From UBA961 sp049426725 (lineage in GTDB: Bacteria; Bacteroidota; Ignavibacteria; Kapaibacteriales; UBA961): 64,000 bases of DNA. A program made the translations under genes and the position numbers. Positions within the stretch are counted from its first letter, which is position 1, and each line of letters begins with the position of its first letter. Location: contig JBMSYN010000009.1 in assembly GCA_049426725.1 (NCBI GenBank), positions 1 through 64,000 on the forward strand, in the 5' to 3' direction. Positions 55,234 to 64,000 of this stretch are shown here, in pieces. A model generated the notes under the pieces. It saw only the letters and a list, made by a program, of their open reading frames with translations. It had not been told where the DNA came from and did not search any database.

Positions 55234-56109
55234 ATGCATCTATTGCGACTGTTCATTGCCCTTGCGGCACTCACTTTTTTCTTTTCTTCTGAAGCTTATT
55301 CACAAGCGGCCGACCCTCGTAAACCGCAGGCTAAGAAGTCACCCTTATTGATTGGACCGGTTGCCGGCTATAATAAATCAATGCACTCAGGTGGATTTAG
55401 CTCCATCGCTGCTGATGCAAATTGTCCAACATTCGAAACAGGCACAGAGAATGGGTATTATTTTGGATTCTCTTTAGAATATCTATTGGGTGATCCAAAA
55501 AATGCGAATTCCTCTATTATTGCCAGAGCAGTTTATGATTATCAACCTGCAGCATTTCAATTGGATGGAGATAATTATCCCTCACGTCCAATTGGCTCGC
55601 AGAATGTGGTAAATTCTCAAATATTACATACATCTGTTTTCAAATATTCCTTGTTGAATTTTGAAGTTATGTATCGTTTTAATTTGCCCGGTACCATGCT
55701 TGGCGTAACAATTGGTCCTCAGTTTGGCATTCCAATGGGCGGAACTCAAGAGCAGCGCTATGAATTGCAATTTGATGCAAATAATCCGGTGCAATTTGTT
55801 CGTGAGACTGAGCCTGGCACATTGGTTCTTAAGCAAGATCCCAATGATCCTGTTGTAGGTCTCAATGGATATAGACCACAATATGTAGATGATACCAAAA
55901 CATCCATCAGATTGTATGAAGGTGATATCATTGATCCCAATCCAATCAGACTTGCATTGAAAGCTGGTATTCAATATGAAATTTTAGCAGGAAACTTACT
56001 TCTTGTTCCCGCAGTGTATTACAATTTTGGATTGACAAAGATTAGCACTTCCAATAATTCTAGTGTTAGTGCTATCCAAATTGGTGCAGATTTGAGATTC
56101 TCATTGTAA
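55234..56109 (+). CDS. Outer membrane beta-barrel protein
   Basis: A 291-aa exported protein. ATG 55234 has AAAGGTG about 8 nt upstream; GTG 55225 in the same frame is the alternative. A signal peptide (HLLRLFIALAALTFFFSSEA, cleaved near YSQA) precedes beta-rich strands with alternating hydrophobic and polar residues (LNFEVMYRFNLPGTMLGVTI and IRLALKAGIQYEILAGNLLL), ending with IQIGADLRFSL, an aromatic-terminated strand expected of an outer membrane barrel. The role (porin, PorT-like or adhesin) is not evident. It follows the large surface protein by 247 nt. Confidence 0.8.
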   Translation: MHLLRLFIALAALTFFFSSEAYSQAADPRKPQAKKSPLLIGPVAGYNKSMHSGGFSSIAADANCPTFETGTENGYYFGFSLEYLLGDPKNANSSIIARAVYDYQPAAFQLDGDNYPSRPIGSQNVVNSQILHTSVFKYSLLNFEVMYRFNLPGTMLGVTIGPQFGIPMGGTQEQRYELQFDANNPVQFVRETEPGTLVLKQDPNDPVVGLNGYRPQYVDDTKTSIRLYEGDIIDPNPIRLALKAGIQYEILAGNLLLVPAVYYNFGLTKISTSNNSSVSAIQIGADLRFSL

Positions 56110-56130
56110 TCTCAATCAAGACTTCTTTTC

Positions 56131-56161
56131 AAGCCCGTCGATGTATCGACGGGCTTTTTTA
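56131..56161 (+). terminator. Terminator after the beta-barrel gene
   Basis: A 12-bp perfect stem AAGCCCGTCGAT (56131-56142) / ATCGACGGGCTT (56145-56156) is followed by TTTTT. Confidence 0.9.
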
Positions 56162-56183
56162 TTATGAACTACGTTCAATGCAT

Positions 56184-56218
56184 AAAAAAAACCCGTCCAA
56201 TATTCAGGACGGGTTTTT
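56184..56218 (-). terminator. Terminator after pepA
   Basis: The stem ACCCGTCC (56191-56198) / GGACGGGT (56207-56214), extendable with the flanking A/T runs, has an A-run on its left flank that becomes a T-tract on the minus strand. It is the end of pepA; on the plus strand it can also act. Confidence 0.85.
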
Positions 56219-56239
56219 ATTTTACAATCGATAAGCATA

Positions 56240-57727
56240 TCATGCTTTATAGTGTTTCACGAGATCAACCAACATACGGACACCAATACCGGTACCACCT
56301 TTTGGCCAATACTCTCGCTCGCTTGGCGCCATGCCTGTTCCTGCGATATCCATGTGTGCCCATGGATAGTCACCAATGAAGTGCTTCAGGAACAAACCGG
56401 CGGTTATGGCACCTGCCCATCTTCCACCTGAGTTCTTTACATCGGCGAAATCACTCTTGATTAAATCTTCATATTCATCGTGCAGAGGTAATTCACAGAC
56501 ATATTCATGCGTTCTAGCGGATGCCTTTTTGATTTGTTCAATCAAATGAGGGTTCGTACCCATCAAGCCGCTGGTAACGGTACCCAAAGCAACAACACAA
56601 GCACCGGTGAGTGTTGCGAAGTCGATGACGGCTTTGGGTTTGAATTTTGAAGCATAGGTCAGTGCATCGGCTAAAATCAATCGTCCTTCAGCATCAGTAT
56701 TGTCGATTTCGGCTGTTTTACCATTCATGAAAGTCACGATATCACCAGGGACCAAAGCAGAGCCACTCGGCATATTTTCAGTGGATGGAACGAGCGCAAC
56801 AACATTCACAGGCAATTTTGCTTTTGCTATGGCTATGATACCACCGATTACTGTTGCGGCACCATGCATATCGCCTTTCATGTCAGACATACCGGCAGCA
56901 GGTTTGATGCTAATCCCACCTGTGTCGAATGTGATTCCCTTGCCTACAAATACAAATGGTTTGTCGCCGGATTTTCCACCCTTATATTCCATGACAATGA
57001 ATACGGGTGGTCTAACACTACCTTGATTTACTGCAAGAAGACCGCCCATTTTCAATGATTGGATTTTTTTCTTGTCAAGAATAGTCACTTTAATACCAGT
57101 CCCTTTAGCTGCTGCTATCGCAGACTTTGCGAGAGTTTCTGGATATATCTCATTATTTGGAGCTTGAGCAAGATTTCTTGCCAAAGTAACACCATCATAG
57201 ACAGAGCGTGCAAGGTTTAGAACCGACTTTCCGGCATTGACTATCTGCTTTGAGTCAGAAAAGAGAATAATAGATCCAATTTTCTTCTTGTTCTTTGATG
57301 TGGTGATATACTTGTCGAATTTATAATTCGATAGCATGGCCCCTTCAAGAAGCGCCAGACAACTATCCTCGGCTGAAATACCATGTGCAATAATACCTTC
57401 AAGTGCAATTGACTGCACTCCATAAGCTGCTGCTCTTTTTGCCGCAGCAGATGATGCACGACGCAATGTTTCAACAGTGCATGATTCTTTTTTGCCAAGT
57501 CCTGCAACGATGATTTTACTTGCACCTTTAGAACCGGTATATAGGACCATTGTGGACTTTAGGGCACCTTTAAAATCATCACTGTTCAAAACTGCGGAAG
57601 TCGCAGGGAACAATTCAGCCAGGCGTTTTTTGCCGGCTTTCAACAATGAATCATCTTCAAAACAAAAAGTGATGAGAATATCAGCTTTTTGATTTTTCAA
57701 TGATGATTGGGAAATGGTGATATTCAT
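56240..57727 (-). CDS. pepA: Leucyl aminopeptidase (M17)
   Basis: A 495-aa cytosolic M17 leucyl aminopeptidase, a hexameric two-metal enzyme in peptide turnover. It starts MNITISQSSLKNQKADILIT at ATG 57727; the frame to 57808 overlaps the upstream gene by an unlike stretch and is rejected. The catalytic domain begins near residue 175. The metal/catalytic motifs are KGITFDTGGISIKPAAGMSD (Lys and Asp ligands) and NTDAEGRLILADAL (Asp, Glu and the catalytic Arg). The N-terminal domain is shorter and divergent. It lies 34 nt downstream of the PNGase-like gene. Confidence 0.95.
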   Translation of the reverse strand: MNITISQSSLKNQKADILITFCFEDDSLLKAGKKRLAELFPATSAVLNSDDFKGALKSTMVLYTGSKGASKIIVAGLGKKESCTVETLRRASSAAAKRAAAYGVQSIALEGIIAHGISAEDSCLALLEGAMLSNYKFDKYITTSKNKKKIGSIILFSDSKQIVNAGKSVLNLARSVYDGVTLARNLAQAPNNEIYPETLAKSAIAAAKGTGIKVTILDKKKIQSLKMGGLLAVNQGSVRPPVFIVMEYKGGKSGDKPFVFVGKGITFDTGGISIKPAAGMSDMKGDMHGAATVIGGIIAIAKAKLPVNVVALVPSTENMPSGSALVPGDIVTFMNGKTAEIDNTDAEGRLILADALTYASKFKPKAVIDFATLTGACVVALGTVTSGLMGTNPHLIEQIKKASARTHEYVCELPLHDEYEDLIKSDFADVKNSGGRWAGAITAGLFLKHFIGDYPWAHMDIAGTGMAPSEREYWPKGGTGIGVRMLVDLVKHYKA

Positions 57728-57761
57728 GAATGTCCGAAAAAAATGAAAAATAATGTATGAT

Positions 57762-60068
57762 TTATTCAGCTGAATGCATAAACATAGAATGCAGCATTGC
57801 ACCTTCATATGATATGCGTATGAAATATGCGCCTGAAGGCTGTCCCTTCAAAGTCAAAGGAATCATTTGCAAGTCAGTCGTAGAAACCTGCTCTTGATGA
57901 ATGATTTCACCAATTGATGATACAACTTGTAGTGTTGCAGAAATATCTTTTGGCAGACCACTTACTTGCAATGAAGCAATCCCGGCAATTGTTGGATTCG
58001 GGACTACCCTAATCTCCGGAATAGCGCTCTCAGAGGATGATTGCTCAATTGACAATGCCTTTCTGTTAACGATGAATGGAATAATTTCCCTATCACCAAA
58101 ACTTGCATAAATTCCGGAAGGTTGACCATAATTCGCTGCTTGGGAATTAAAGATAATGGTTGACCCACCAACTTCCCTCAAAGAATAAAAACCTCTTGTG
58201 GAACCTTGAAATATTGGAAAGAGTCCATCACCCAAAGCTTCATCGTACAAGACAAACTTATAGCAACCATCCTCAAGATCAAATGTATCTCTAATTGTTG
58301 CTCCATCTTGAAAATTCCCTCTTTCTTTAATGACATATCCTTCCGAATCAAGGACTTCATATCTAATACCATTTGGAATACCGGATACAATATCAGTTTT
58401 AAGCATGAGTGCAACTTTGCCGGAAGTAGTTTGCTTTGGATTTGTGAATGACACAACTTTTTTGTCTCCGATATCAGATTCATCCAATCTGCCATTTGGC
58501 TCGAATACTTGAGCTTCAAATGTGTGATCGCCGCTTGGGAAATCAATTGGGGGTAATTCAATTTCAGCTTCTTCCATGAATGGGATATTCCCAGACCATA
58601 GAAAATATTGATCTTCGCCATTATCTATTCTATATCTGACACGAAAAGCGCTCAGAGTTGCAGTGCCATGATTTTTTACTACAATGATTGGTTTCTGACC
58701 AGAGCAAATCGGATTCATTCTTCGAAAGCGATATGCATTATTGGGCATTTTGATTGCCTCCAATGATGCATTGTTAACATAGTTTGTATTCGAGTACAAT
58801 ACTTGACCTTCAATGATATAGCTTGCTCTTTGTGCCAAATTTTGATTTTCATACGGTTCCATTTGATATCCGACACGCACGGTGTCTGACTTCGAGAAGA
58901 ATTGAGTGATATGATAATCCCAATACTCAACTATATCTCCTGGGCACCAACCTGCTCGATTATAATACCAAGTTCCTGCTTGAGGATAGATTGGATTTTG
59001 ACCACAATCCCCTCTCCATAAATCTTGCTCGAAGGTCTCATTACCATTGATCAAAATCTTATGATTTTTCCTTGAAAATTCAGCAGCATTGTCAGTTCCA
59101 CCAAAACCATGACCGGTGGTCATAAGTCTGAGGGTTACGTGTTCTTGTGGACGCAATCGAGAGATTGATTGTTCTTTGAGGAAATTCTCAATGGGATTAT
59201 TTGGATCGCCATAGGTGGGATTTCCTGACCAAAACACTTTATGAGCATAGGTTTCACGAGCAGGAATTCCTTCAATGAAGGTAAAGTCTAAGTCAAATAA
59301 TGAACCTTGTGACCAGCCATCATAAAATACTTTAATCTCAGTGGAATCCTTAAGGATATGTGCATAGTCAGTGACATCATAAGTCCAGGTATAATTCCAA
59401 TTTTCATTATGCCATTTACCATACGGTGTGATGAATCTTCCAATTTCAGTTTCATTCACCACTTCAAACGGCTTATATGCTTTTCTGCTTCCTTTTAACA
59501 GTGTTGTATCACCGACAATAAATGTGGAGTCAATTTTTCCGCCTGTTGAGCTATAGGAATAATTCCAGTATGTTGCCTCATAAGCAGGCATGGAATCGGT
59601 AACGGTAAAAGGTTGCAAGTCATTTCTATAGAAGTAGATCTGGAATGGTGGATTTGACACCGTATCAGTTTTTTTCGTAGAAGCATTGAATTTTGTCTTA
59701 AAAGTGGGCTTCAAAGAAATGCGCAAAGAATCCGATACTGCACCTGCTTTTGTAAATAATGGTGCATCAACAAGATTGGAATCAATCCTGCCTGTTCTCG
59801 TTCTTGCATATACTCTCATTGTATAATCCCATTCACCACAACCACCTTTTGGACAGGTTAAAGTAAAGTTCATGAATATACGCTCATGTCTCTTTTCTTT
59901 CGAAGGAAATACACCCCATCGATTTTGACTTCCATACCATGTCCATAAATATTTATCGAACACTTTTATTTTGGTTGAGTCACCACGTTCGCCAAATGCT
60001 GCATTTGGAAAAAAGATTGGTGTAGAAATCACCAATACAAAGCAAAGAATGCGTAAGAATGTATTCAT
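57762..60068 (-). CDS. PNGase F-like exported protein with type IX sorting domain
   Basis: A 768-aa exported protein (signal peptide RILCFVLVISTPIFFPNAAFG). The first 400 residues resemble the peptide-N-glycosidase F fold: LTCPKGGCGEWDYTMRVYA with a catalytic-type Asp, and GGTDNAAEFSRKNHKILING followed by a paired-cysteine segment (DLWRGDCGQNPIYPQAGTWY, then NRAGWCPGD). This family removes N-glycans or binds sugars. A CARDB-like segment follows and the end has a type IX sorting domain (IRVVPNPTIAGIASLQVSGL to MFMHSAE). Enzyme activity is unproven. It pairs with the Omp28-like gene 14 nt upstream. Confidence 0.85.
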   Translation of the reverse strand: MNTFLRILCFVLVISTPIFFPNAAFGERGDSTKIKVFDKYLWTWYGSQNRWGVFPSKEKRHERIFMNFTLTCPKGGCGEWDYTMRVYARTRTGRIDSNLVDAPLFTKAGAVSDSLRISLKPTFKTKFNASTKKTDTVSNPPFQIYFYRNDLQPFTVTDSMPAYEATYWNYSYSSTGGKIDSTFIVGDTTLLKGSRKAYKPFEVVNETEIGRFITPYGKWHNENWNYTWTYDVTDYAHILKDSTEIKVFYDGWSQGSLFDLDFTFIEGIPARETYAHKVFWSGNPTYGDPNNPIENFLKEQSISRLRPQEHVTLRLMTTGHGFGGTDNAAEFSRKNHKILINGNETFEQDLWRGDCGQNPIYPQAGTWYYNRAGWCPGDIVEYWDYHITQFFSKSDTVRVGYQMEPYENQNLAQRASYIIEGQVLYSNTNYVNNASLEAIKMPNNAYRFRRMNPICSGQKPIIVVKNHGTATLSAFRVRYRIDNGEDQYFLWSGNIPFMEEAEIELPPIDFPSGDHTFEAQVFEPNGRLDESDIGDKKVVSFTNPKQTTSGKVALMLKTDIVSGIPNGIRYEVLDSEGYVIKERGNFQDGATIRDTFDLEDGCYKFVLYDEALGDGLFPIFQGSTRGFYSLREVGGSTIIFNSQAANYGQPSGIYASFGDREIIPFIVNRKALSIEQSSSESAIPEIRVVPNPTIAGIASLQVSGLPKDISATLQVVSSIGEIIHQEQVSTTDLQMIPLTLKGQPSGAYFIRISYEGAMLHSMFMHSAE

Positions 60069-60082
60069 GTTATATCAGAAAT

Positions 60083-62398
60083 TTATCGAACAATAGGAAT
60101 GATTACATGTTGAGAATGACCGAGTTTTTGATTTGACATAATTTGTAGTACATAGAGTCCAGGACTTGGAATATCAAATGTATAATCGGATGTTGAAGAA
60201 TATCCTGAAAAGATCAACCTACCCGATACATCTCTCAGATATGCAGTAAAGCCATCCTCAAATGCTGTTTTTACAAATAATCTATCACTCAAGTGAATGG
60301 TGATTGGCATTGGCACATCTTCATTAACTGAACTTGGAATGTATGATCCCTTTAATTGAACGGTAATTGGATCCATGCTTTGTTGAGCTGGCTTAATGAG
60401 AAGCACAGCGGTTTTACTACCTGCACTTTTTGGAGAAAAGGCAATAGTAACATCAGCAGCACCACCGGCTGGAATCATCGAGATAGTTGATGGTTGAAAT
60501 GAAAATTCAGAGGCGTCAGCTCCCGTAATCGTGATTTCAGACAATAGTGTTTCAACATTTCCGGGATTTGTGAGTTTCAGCACTTTACTATTTCCCGTTG
60601 TTGAACTTACACTGCCAAAGTCAATAAGATTAGAAGAAGATGTCAGTTCAGGTTTGGGAACAAATGTAAAATTCTCAATCCATGCGAGTGAACGGTCTAT
60701 CAGGGTTTTACGCTGCGCACTATCCGTAATGGCAAATGGATGCAAACCCAGATACACAATTCTGTTTTTACCTCTTTGAACTCTCACTCCCCCGATTGTA
60801 TCACCGGTTGAGCTCGTTGCGAGTTTCAGGATAGGAGTAAATGCCGGATTTGTTTTGTTTTTTAGGCGCAATGGATAAAAGGCATAGCTTCTTGGAGCAC
60901 AAGGAAGGGTAAGTCCATTTGAAATAGTGTCACCTTGAACGCCATTCAATGTATATGCCGCATTTCTAATCATGTATCCTGCATAAGTCAAACCAAGAGT
61001 ATCAAAAAGTGGAGTTTTGTCAAAAAACATATTGTTTGTGATGAATTGACCAGCCACTAGAAACGAAATACCTTTTTCTGCAAGAGACAGCATGAAATCC
61101 GACTCTGCTTTTACGATTCTACCGCTGTCTGCACAATACCATGCAAATCGTTTTAATGAAGTGAATTTTGCGATATTTTGCATGAATTCCGTTGCATTCA
61201 TCGCAATGTATTTTTTAATACCGGGTACTGATATTGCATCAATGAATGGTCCAACATTACCGCTGGAATTATCTTGTACCAAAAATGACTCTGATTCTTT
61301 CGATACGATTGTGATTGGTATTGCATTATAAGTTTTTCCACTTGCCTCGGAAAAACTAAGCAATACTTCTCCGATACCAGGTTCATTTGAACGCTGAAAT
61401 TCGATTGAAATCTCTCTTTTCTCGCCTGGATTCAAAGTAAAAGTAGATTGATTGCCGGTAACATTTAATTTCCAGTCCGAAGGGGTTCGTGTTGATTTCA
61501 CAATTGTGAGATCTTTATAGGTAATTGCTGCATTTGATGCATTCCCTATTGCAGCTTTCAAAGAAATTGTGCCTTGCGGAGGCAAAGCTTCATAAACAGG
61601 AGCAACAGAAGGAGGAAAACTCAGCGTTGTTGAAATCATCGAACCGGGTAGTTTTTGGACGCTGGTTGCTGCCTGAATGATTTCAAGTGTTCGCGGATTT
61701 TGTAAATATGCAATAACATTTACTTCACTATTCCATAGTTCGCCGGTGCCTTTTGTATAGGTGAAAGACACCGATTTTTTCTCATTGGCATTTTGATTCC
61801 AATTGCTTCCTTTTTCATCAGGCAACATGTTCATCATCGAAGAAGCAAATTCTGTTTGTTTATTAGATCCGGGCAGAGTCGTAACGATATTGGGTAAATT
61901 TACAAGTTCGGTATAGACTGCGGTATGAAGTACATAGTCTTTTAACTCAATGCCGGAATTTACTTCAACACTAACTTTCATTTCATTGCCTGCTATCACC
62001 TCTTGTTTCACCGACATAGAAATCGGATAAGGCATTTGCTGATCAAGTCTGGCAACATTCCACATTCCCAATGAATCTCTCGGATCAACAGAGCGATGTC
62101 CATTCACTCTTGATGCGGGTAATGCCGGCACCGCATATAGCGAAGCTCTTGCATCATTATGTGCAGGATTTGCTTTGTAAAATGGATCGCCGGGCGAAGG
62201 AATATTCAAATGATATTTGAGTGCAATGATTCCGCTGTCCAATTTTGCAACCACTTTCAAGACTTTGTCAGCATCCACGCAAGGACTGCATGTCGCACTG
62301 GTGAATTCTTCAATAAGAACAAGTCTTTTGGAATTGCCTTGAGCGAAAACAATGATTGGAAATATCAATAAAACAAAGAAACGAATGCAATTGGACAT
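60083..62398 (-). CDS. Omp28-like exported protein with type IX sorting domain
   Basis: A 771-aa exported protein starting at ATG 62398 (signal peptide IRFFVLLIFPIIVFA). The N-terminal domain (about 20-260) is a thioredoxin-like Omp28 type, KRLVLIEEFTSATCSPCVDA with a CSPC motif as in a redox or structural site. Middle domains are beta-rich (NPGEKREISIEFQRSNEPGI), with an ASH-like module (LIDFGSVSSTTGNSKVLKLT) and a C-terminal sorting domain (LSDRLFVKTAFEDGFTAYLR to ending HVIIPIVR). It sits 14 nt upstream of the PNGase-like gene; the pair is likely cosecreted. TTG 62416 is a less likely start. Confidence 0.85.
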   Translation of the reverse strand: MSNCIRFFVLLIFPIIVFAQGNSKRLVLIEEFTSATCSPCVDADKVLKVVAKLDSGIIALKYHLNIPSPGDPFYKANPAHNDARASLYAVPALPASRVNGHRSVDPRDSLGMWNVARLDQQMPYPISMSVKQEVIAGNEMKVSVEVNSGIELKDYVLHTAVYTELVNLPNIVTTLPGSNKQTEFASSMMNMLPDEKGSNWNQNANEKKSVSFTYTKGTGELWNSEVNVIAYLQNPRTLEIIQAATSVQKLPGSMISTTLSFPPSVAPVYEALPPQGTISLKAAIGNASNAAITYKDLTIVKSTRTPSDWKLNVTGNQSTFTLNPGEKREISIEFQRSNEPGIGEVLLSFSEASGKTYNAIPITIVSKESESFLVQDNSSGNVGPFIDAISVPGIKKYIAMNATEFMQNIAKFTSLKRFAWYCADSGRIVKAESDFMLSLAEKGISFLVAGQFITNNMFFDKTPLFDTLGLTYAGYMIRNAAYTLNGVQGDTISNGLTLPCAPRSYAFYPLRLKNKTNPAFTPILKLATSSTGDTIGGVRVQRGKNRIVYLGLHPFAITDSAQRKTLIDRSLAWIENFTFVPKPELTSSSNLIDFGSVSSTTGNSKVLKLTNPGNVETLLSEITITGADASEFSFQPSTISMIPAGGAADVTIAFSPKSAGSKTAVLLIKPAQQSMDPITVQLKGSYIPSSVNEDVPMPITIHLSDRLFVKTAFEDGFTAYLRDVSGRLIFSGYSSTSDYTFDIPSPGLYVLQIMSNQKLGHSQHVIIPIVR

Positions 62399-62550
62399 GG
62401 CAGCACCATTTGTCAAGAATTCAAGGAAAGTGATTGGATTCCCTCAAGAATTAGCAATGATTTGCACTATTTGGACGGGAACATTGCAAAATAGCCAAAG
62501 TCAGACCTTTGACCAACAGAATTTTGTCCCCAAAAAGCATGATTTGTAGC

Positions 62551-63534
62551 TTAAGAAGTTTTGATATTCTTCCCTGAAAAAATTTCTCTGATTACATCCT
62601 CAACCGGCATTTCTGAAATGGTGATGTCGCGAACGGAAAACCGACTCAAACATTGTGATGTTATTCCTGCTATTTCATGCTTTGGAACCTTGAATGTTAT
62701 ATGATCCTCCCCGATTTCTGCAATATGATTCATATCGATTAATTCTTCTTTTTCGGGCATGTTTTCCATGTAAATTGTCACGACTTTTTCCCCTGAAAAT
62801 CGATCAACAAGCATATCCAATCCTCCATCGAATTGAATGCGTCCTTCATCCATCAAAATCACACGCTCACAGAGTGCCTCAATATCATCCATATAATGAC
62901 TTGTCAGAATTATTGTGGTGCCATGTTCTTTATTGAATGTTGCAATGAACTCTCTTAATGCATGTTGTGCCACTATATCCAAACCAATTGTCGGCTCATC
63001 CAAAAAAATAACTCTGGGATAATGCAACAAAGCCCCAATAAGTTCACATTTCATGCGCTCTCCCAGACTAAGCTTTCGCACTTGAACATGTAATTTGTCT
63101 GCAATGCCGAGATGCTCACTCATAGTTTTCAATCGCTTGGAATAATCCTCACTTGAAATGCGGTACATTTCTTTATTCAAGAGGAATGAGTCAGCAGCAG
63201 GCAAGTCCCACCAAAGTTGATTTCTCTGCCCCATGACTAAAGAAAAGTTTCTCCGAAATCCATTGTCTCTTTCCCATGGCACATAGCCCATCACGGTCGC
63301 TTTGCCTGAAGTTGGATATAATAATCCAGAAAGCATTTTGAGGGTTGTGGTTTTCCCGGCACCATTGGCACCAAGCATCCCAACCATTGCTCCTTCGGGG
63401 ATGGTGAAACTAACGGAGTCAGCCGCCGTGAATTCTGTATATTGCCGATTGAACAATGATCGAATCGACCCCATCAAACCGGCTTCTTTTTTATGCGTTC
63501 GAAAAATCTTTGTTAGGGATTCAACATGAATCAT
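62551..63534 (-). CDS. ABC transporter ATP-binding protein
   Basis: A 327-aa ATPase subunit of an ABC-2-type exporter. Walker A is GANGAGKTTTLKMLSG (about 55-62), the Q-loop is VMGQRNQLWW, the signature is the variant KLSLGERMKCELIGAL (LSLGER for LSGGQ), Walker B is RVIFLDEPTIGLD, and the switch His is in ILTSHYMDDIE. A C-terminal regulatory segment of about 80 residues follows. The QRNQLWWDLP form is typical of the COG4586 subgroup. The permease genes expected downstream on this strand are not present in the 134 nt before the Omp28 gene, so they are elsewhere. It is divergent from the DUF2279-like gene. Confidence 0.9.
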   Translation of the reverse strand: MIHVESLTKIFRTHKKEAGLMGSIRSLFNRQYTEFTAADSVSFTIPEGAMVGMLGANGAGKTTTLKMLSGLLYPTSGKATVMGYVPWERDNGFRRNFSLVMGQRNQLWWDLPAADSFLLNKEMYRISSEDYSKRLKTMSEHLGIADKLHVQVRKLSLGERMKCELIGALLHYPRVIFLDEPTIGLDIVAQHALREFIATFNKEHGTTIILTSHYMDDIEALCERVILMDEGRIQFDGGLDMLVDRFSGEKVVTIYMENMPEKEELIDMNHIAEIGEDHITFKVPKHEIAGITSQCLSRFSVRDITISEMPVEDVIREIFSGKNIKTS

Positions 63535-63569
63535 GATTTAATTCCATTCAATTTCATGCAATTTAGGAA

Positions 63570-64000
63570 ATGACCTTATCATCCCACATATTCTTGATTC
63601 TTTTCATTCTCTTTGGAATCAATCATACAACATTTTCAATGTCCATAATGACTGATTCAACAAGAAATGCTGATGAGAAGTCCATAGTTCAAACATTGCT
63701 TCCCTGGGGTGCTTCTGCAGTTTTTCTTGGGATTTCTTTCTCAAAGCAAGCAAATGAATATTGGAGTGAATCATCTCCGTTTTATGTCATGGACTGGAAA
63801 ACCGAGTATGATGATGCACTTCTTGCAGACAAGTTGGGTCATACCGCATTTGCCTATACAACTGCACGCACTTTGTCGGGTATATTCGAGCAATCCGGAT
63901 ATGATCAGAGAACTGCTGTTTGGATCGGAAGCGGCATTTCTTTTTTCCATCAATCTGTTGTAGAATATCATGATGGTTATTCAGCGGGAGCCCCATATTT
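63570..64000 (+). CDS. DUF2279-like exported protein, N-terminal part (runs off window end)
   Basis: An open frame from ATG 63570 to the edge (143 codons, no stop), preceded by AGGA. The signal peptide SSHIFLILFILFGINHTTFS is followed by a second hydrophobic stretch and then DWKTEYDDALLADKLGHTAF and AVWIGSGISFFHQSVVEYHD, the spacing and D-K-x-G-H pattern typical of DUF2279 membrane-associated proteins. Function is unknown. The gene is divergent from the ABC ATPase with only a 35-nt spacer. The opposite-strand ORFs in this region are shadows. Confidence 0.75.
   Translation, partial: MTLSSHIFLILFILFGINHTTFSMSIMTDSTRNADEKSIVQTLLPWGASAVFLGISFSKQANEYWSESSPFYVMDWKTEYDDALLADKLGHTAFAYTTARTLSGIFEQSGYDQRTAVWIGSGISFFHQSVVEYHDGYSAGAPY

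Noticed and set aside
56164..56379. 71-codon plus-strand ORF
   Set aside because: Runs through the pepA terminator and the antisense of the pepA C-terminus.

Overview
The window reads as ordinary chromosomal DNA (roughly 40% G+C, densely coding) from a Gram-negative bacterium of the Fibrobacterota-Chlorobiota-Bacteroidota group. Support for this comes from several exported proteins with C-terminal domains of the type IX secretion (Por) kind, an Omp28-type protein, an IgGFc-binding-type surface protein, M16 peptidase pairs, LptF/G and outer-membrane beta-barrel proteins, and candidate Bacteroidota-type promoters (TAnnTTTG). A deep-branching member such as Kapaibacteriota/Chlorobiota is plausible, but this is inference; no rRNA gene is present to test it. 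There is no sign of phage, transposon, integron, CRISPR array or secondary-metabolite cluster.

Layout. 1-6.1 kb: the start of an exported protein, a DAO-type FAD oxidoreductase, an AI-2E-type permease, a bacilliredoxin-like protein, a small holin-like membrane protein, prfB (RF2) with an intact programmed +1 frameshift, and hutH. 6.2-18.2 kb (minus strand): the classical transcription/translation cluster, read as tRNA-Tyr-Gly-Thr-Trp, secE, nusG, rplK, rplA, rplJ, rplL, rpoB, rpoC. It has an L10-leader-like RNA, a large rplL-rpoB spacer with hairpins, and a terminator-like hairpin between secE and nusG. 18.4-30.4 kb: rpmG (missed by a 60-aa ORF cut-off), dapD, then a plus-strand series of GNAT, vanadium-haloperoxidase/PAP2-like protein, pfkA, mutL, ftsH, a DNA polymerase III delta-prime-like gene, lptF/G, and a cobalamin-binding + GTPase protein that corresponds to only the first half of IcmF.

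30.4-41.7 kb (minus strand): a tightly packed run, phr (Cry-DASH), asnS, cysS, a DUF2520 protein, an exported protein, GDP-fucose synthase, a GT39-like glycosyltransferase, nadE, a YkgJ-type cysteine-cluster protein and an acidic unknown. Several junctions overlap by 1-11 nt, which suggests translational coupling, although the asnS terminator may split the run. 41.9-49.1 kb (plus): a three-gene complex I island nuoG-nuoH-nuoI, an unknown small ORF, and a catalytic/non-catalytic M16 peptidase pair. 49.1-64 kb: surE, a CbpA/DnaJ-like co-chaperone, a 1349-residue IgGFc-binding/ASH-type surface protein, a beta-barrel protein, pepA, a PNGase F-like and an Omp28-like type IX secretion cargo pair, an ABC ATPase, and the start of a DUF2279-like gene running off the end.

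Most genes are housekeeping. The most interesting points are the half-length IcmF, the RF2 recoding site, the mixed phosphofructokinase signature, the Ser-Ser-Gly cofactor triad in HutH, the split complex I genes, and the type IX secretion cargo proteins. I do not see a convincing undescribed multi-gene system.
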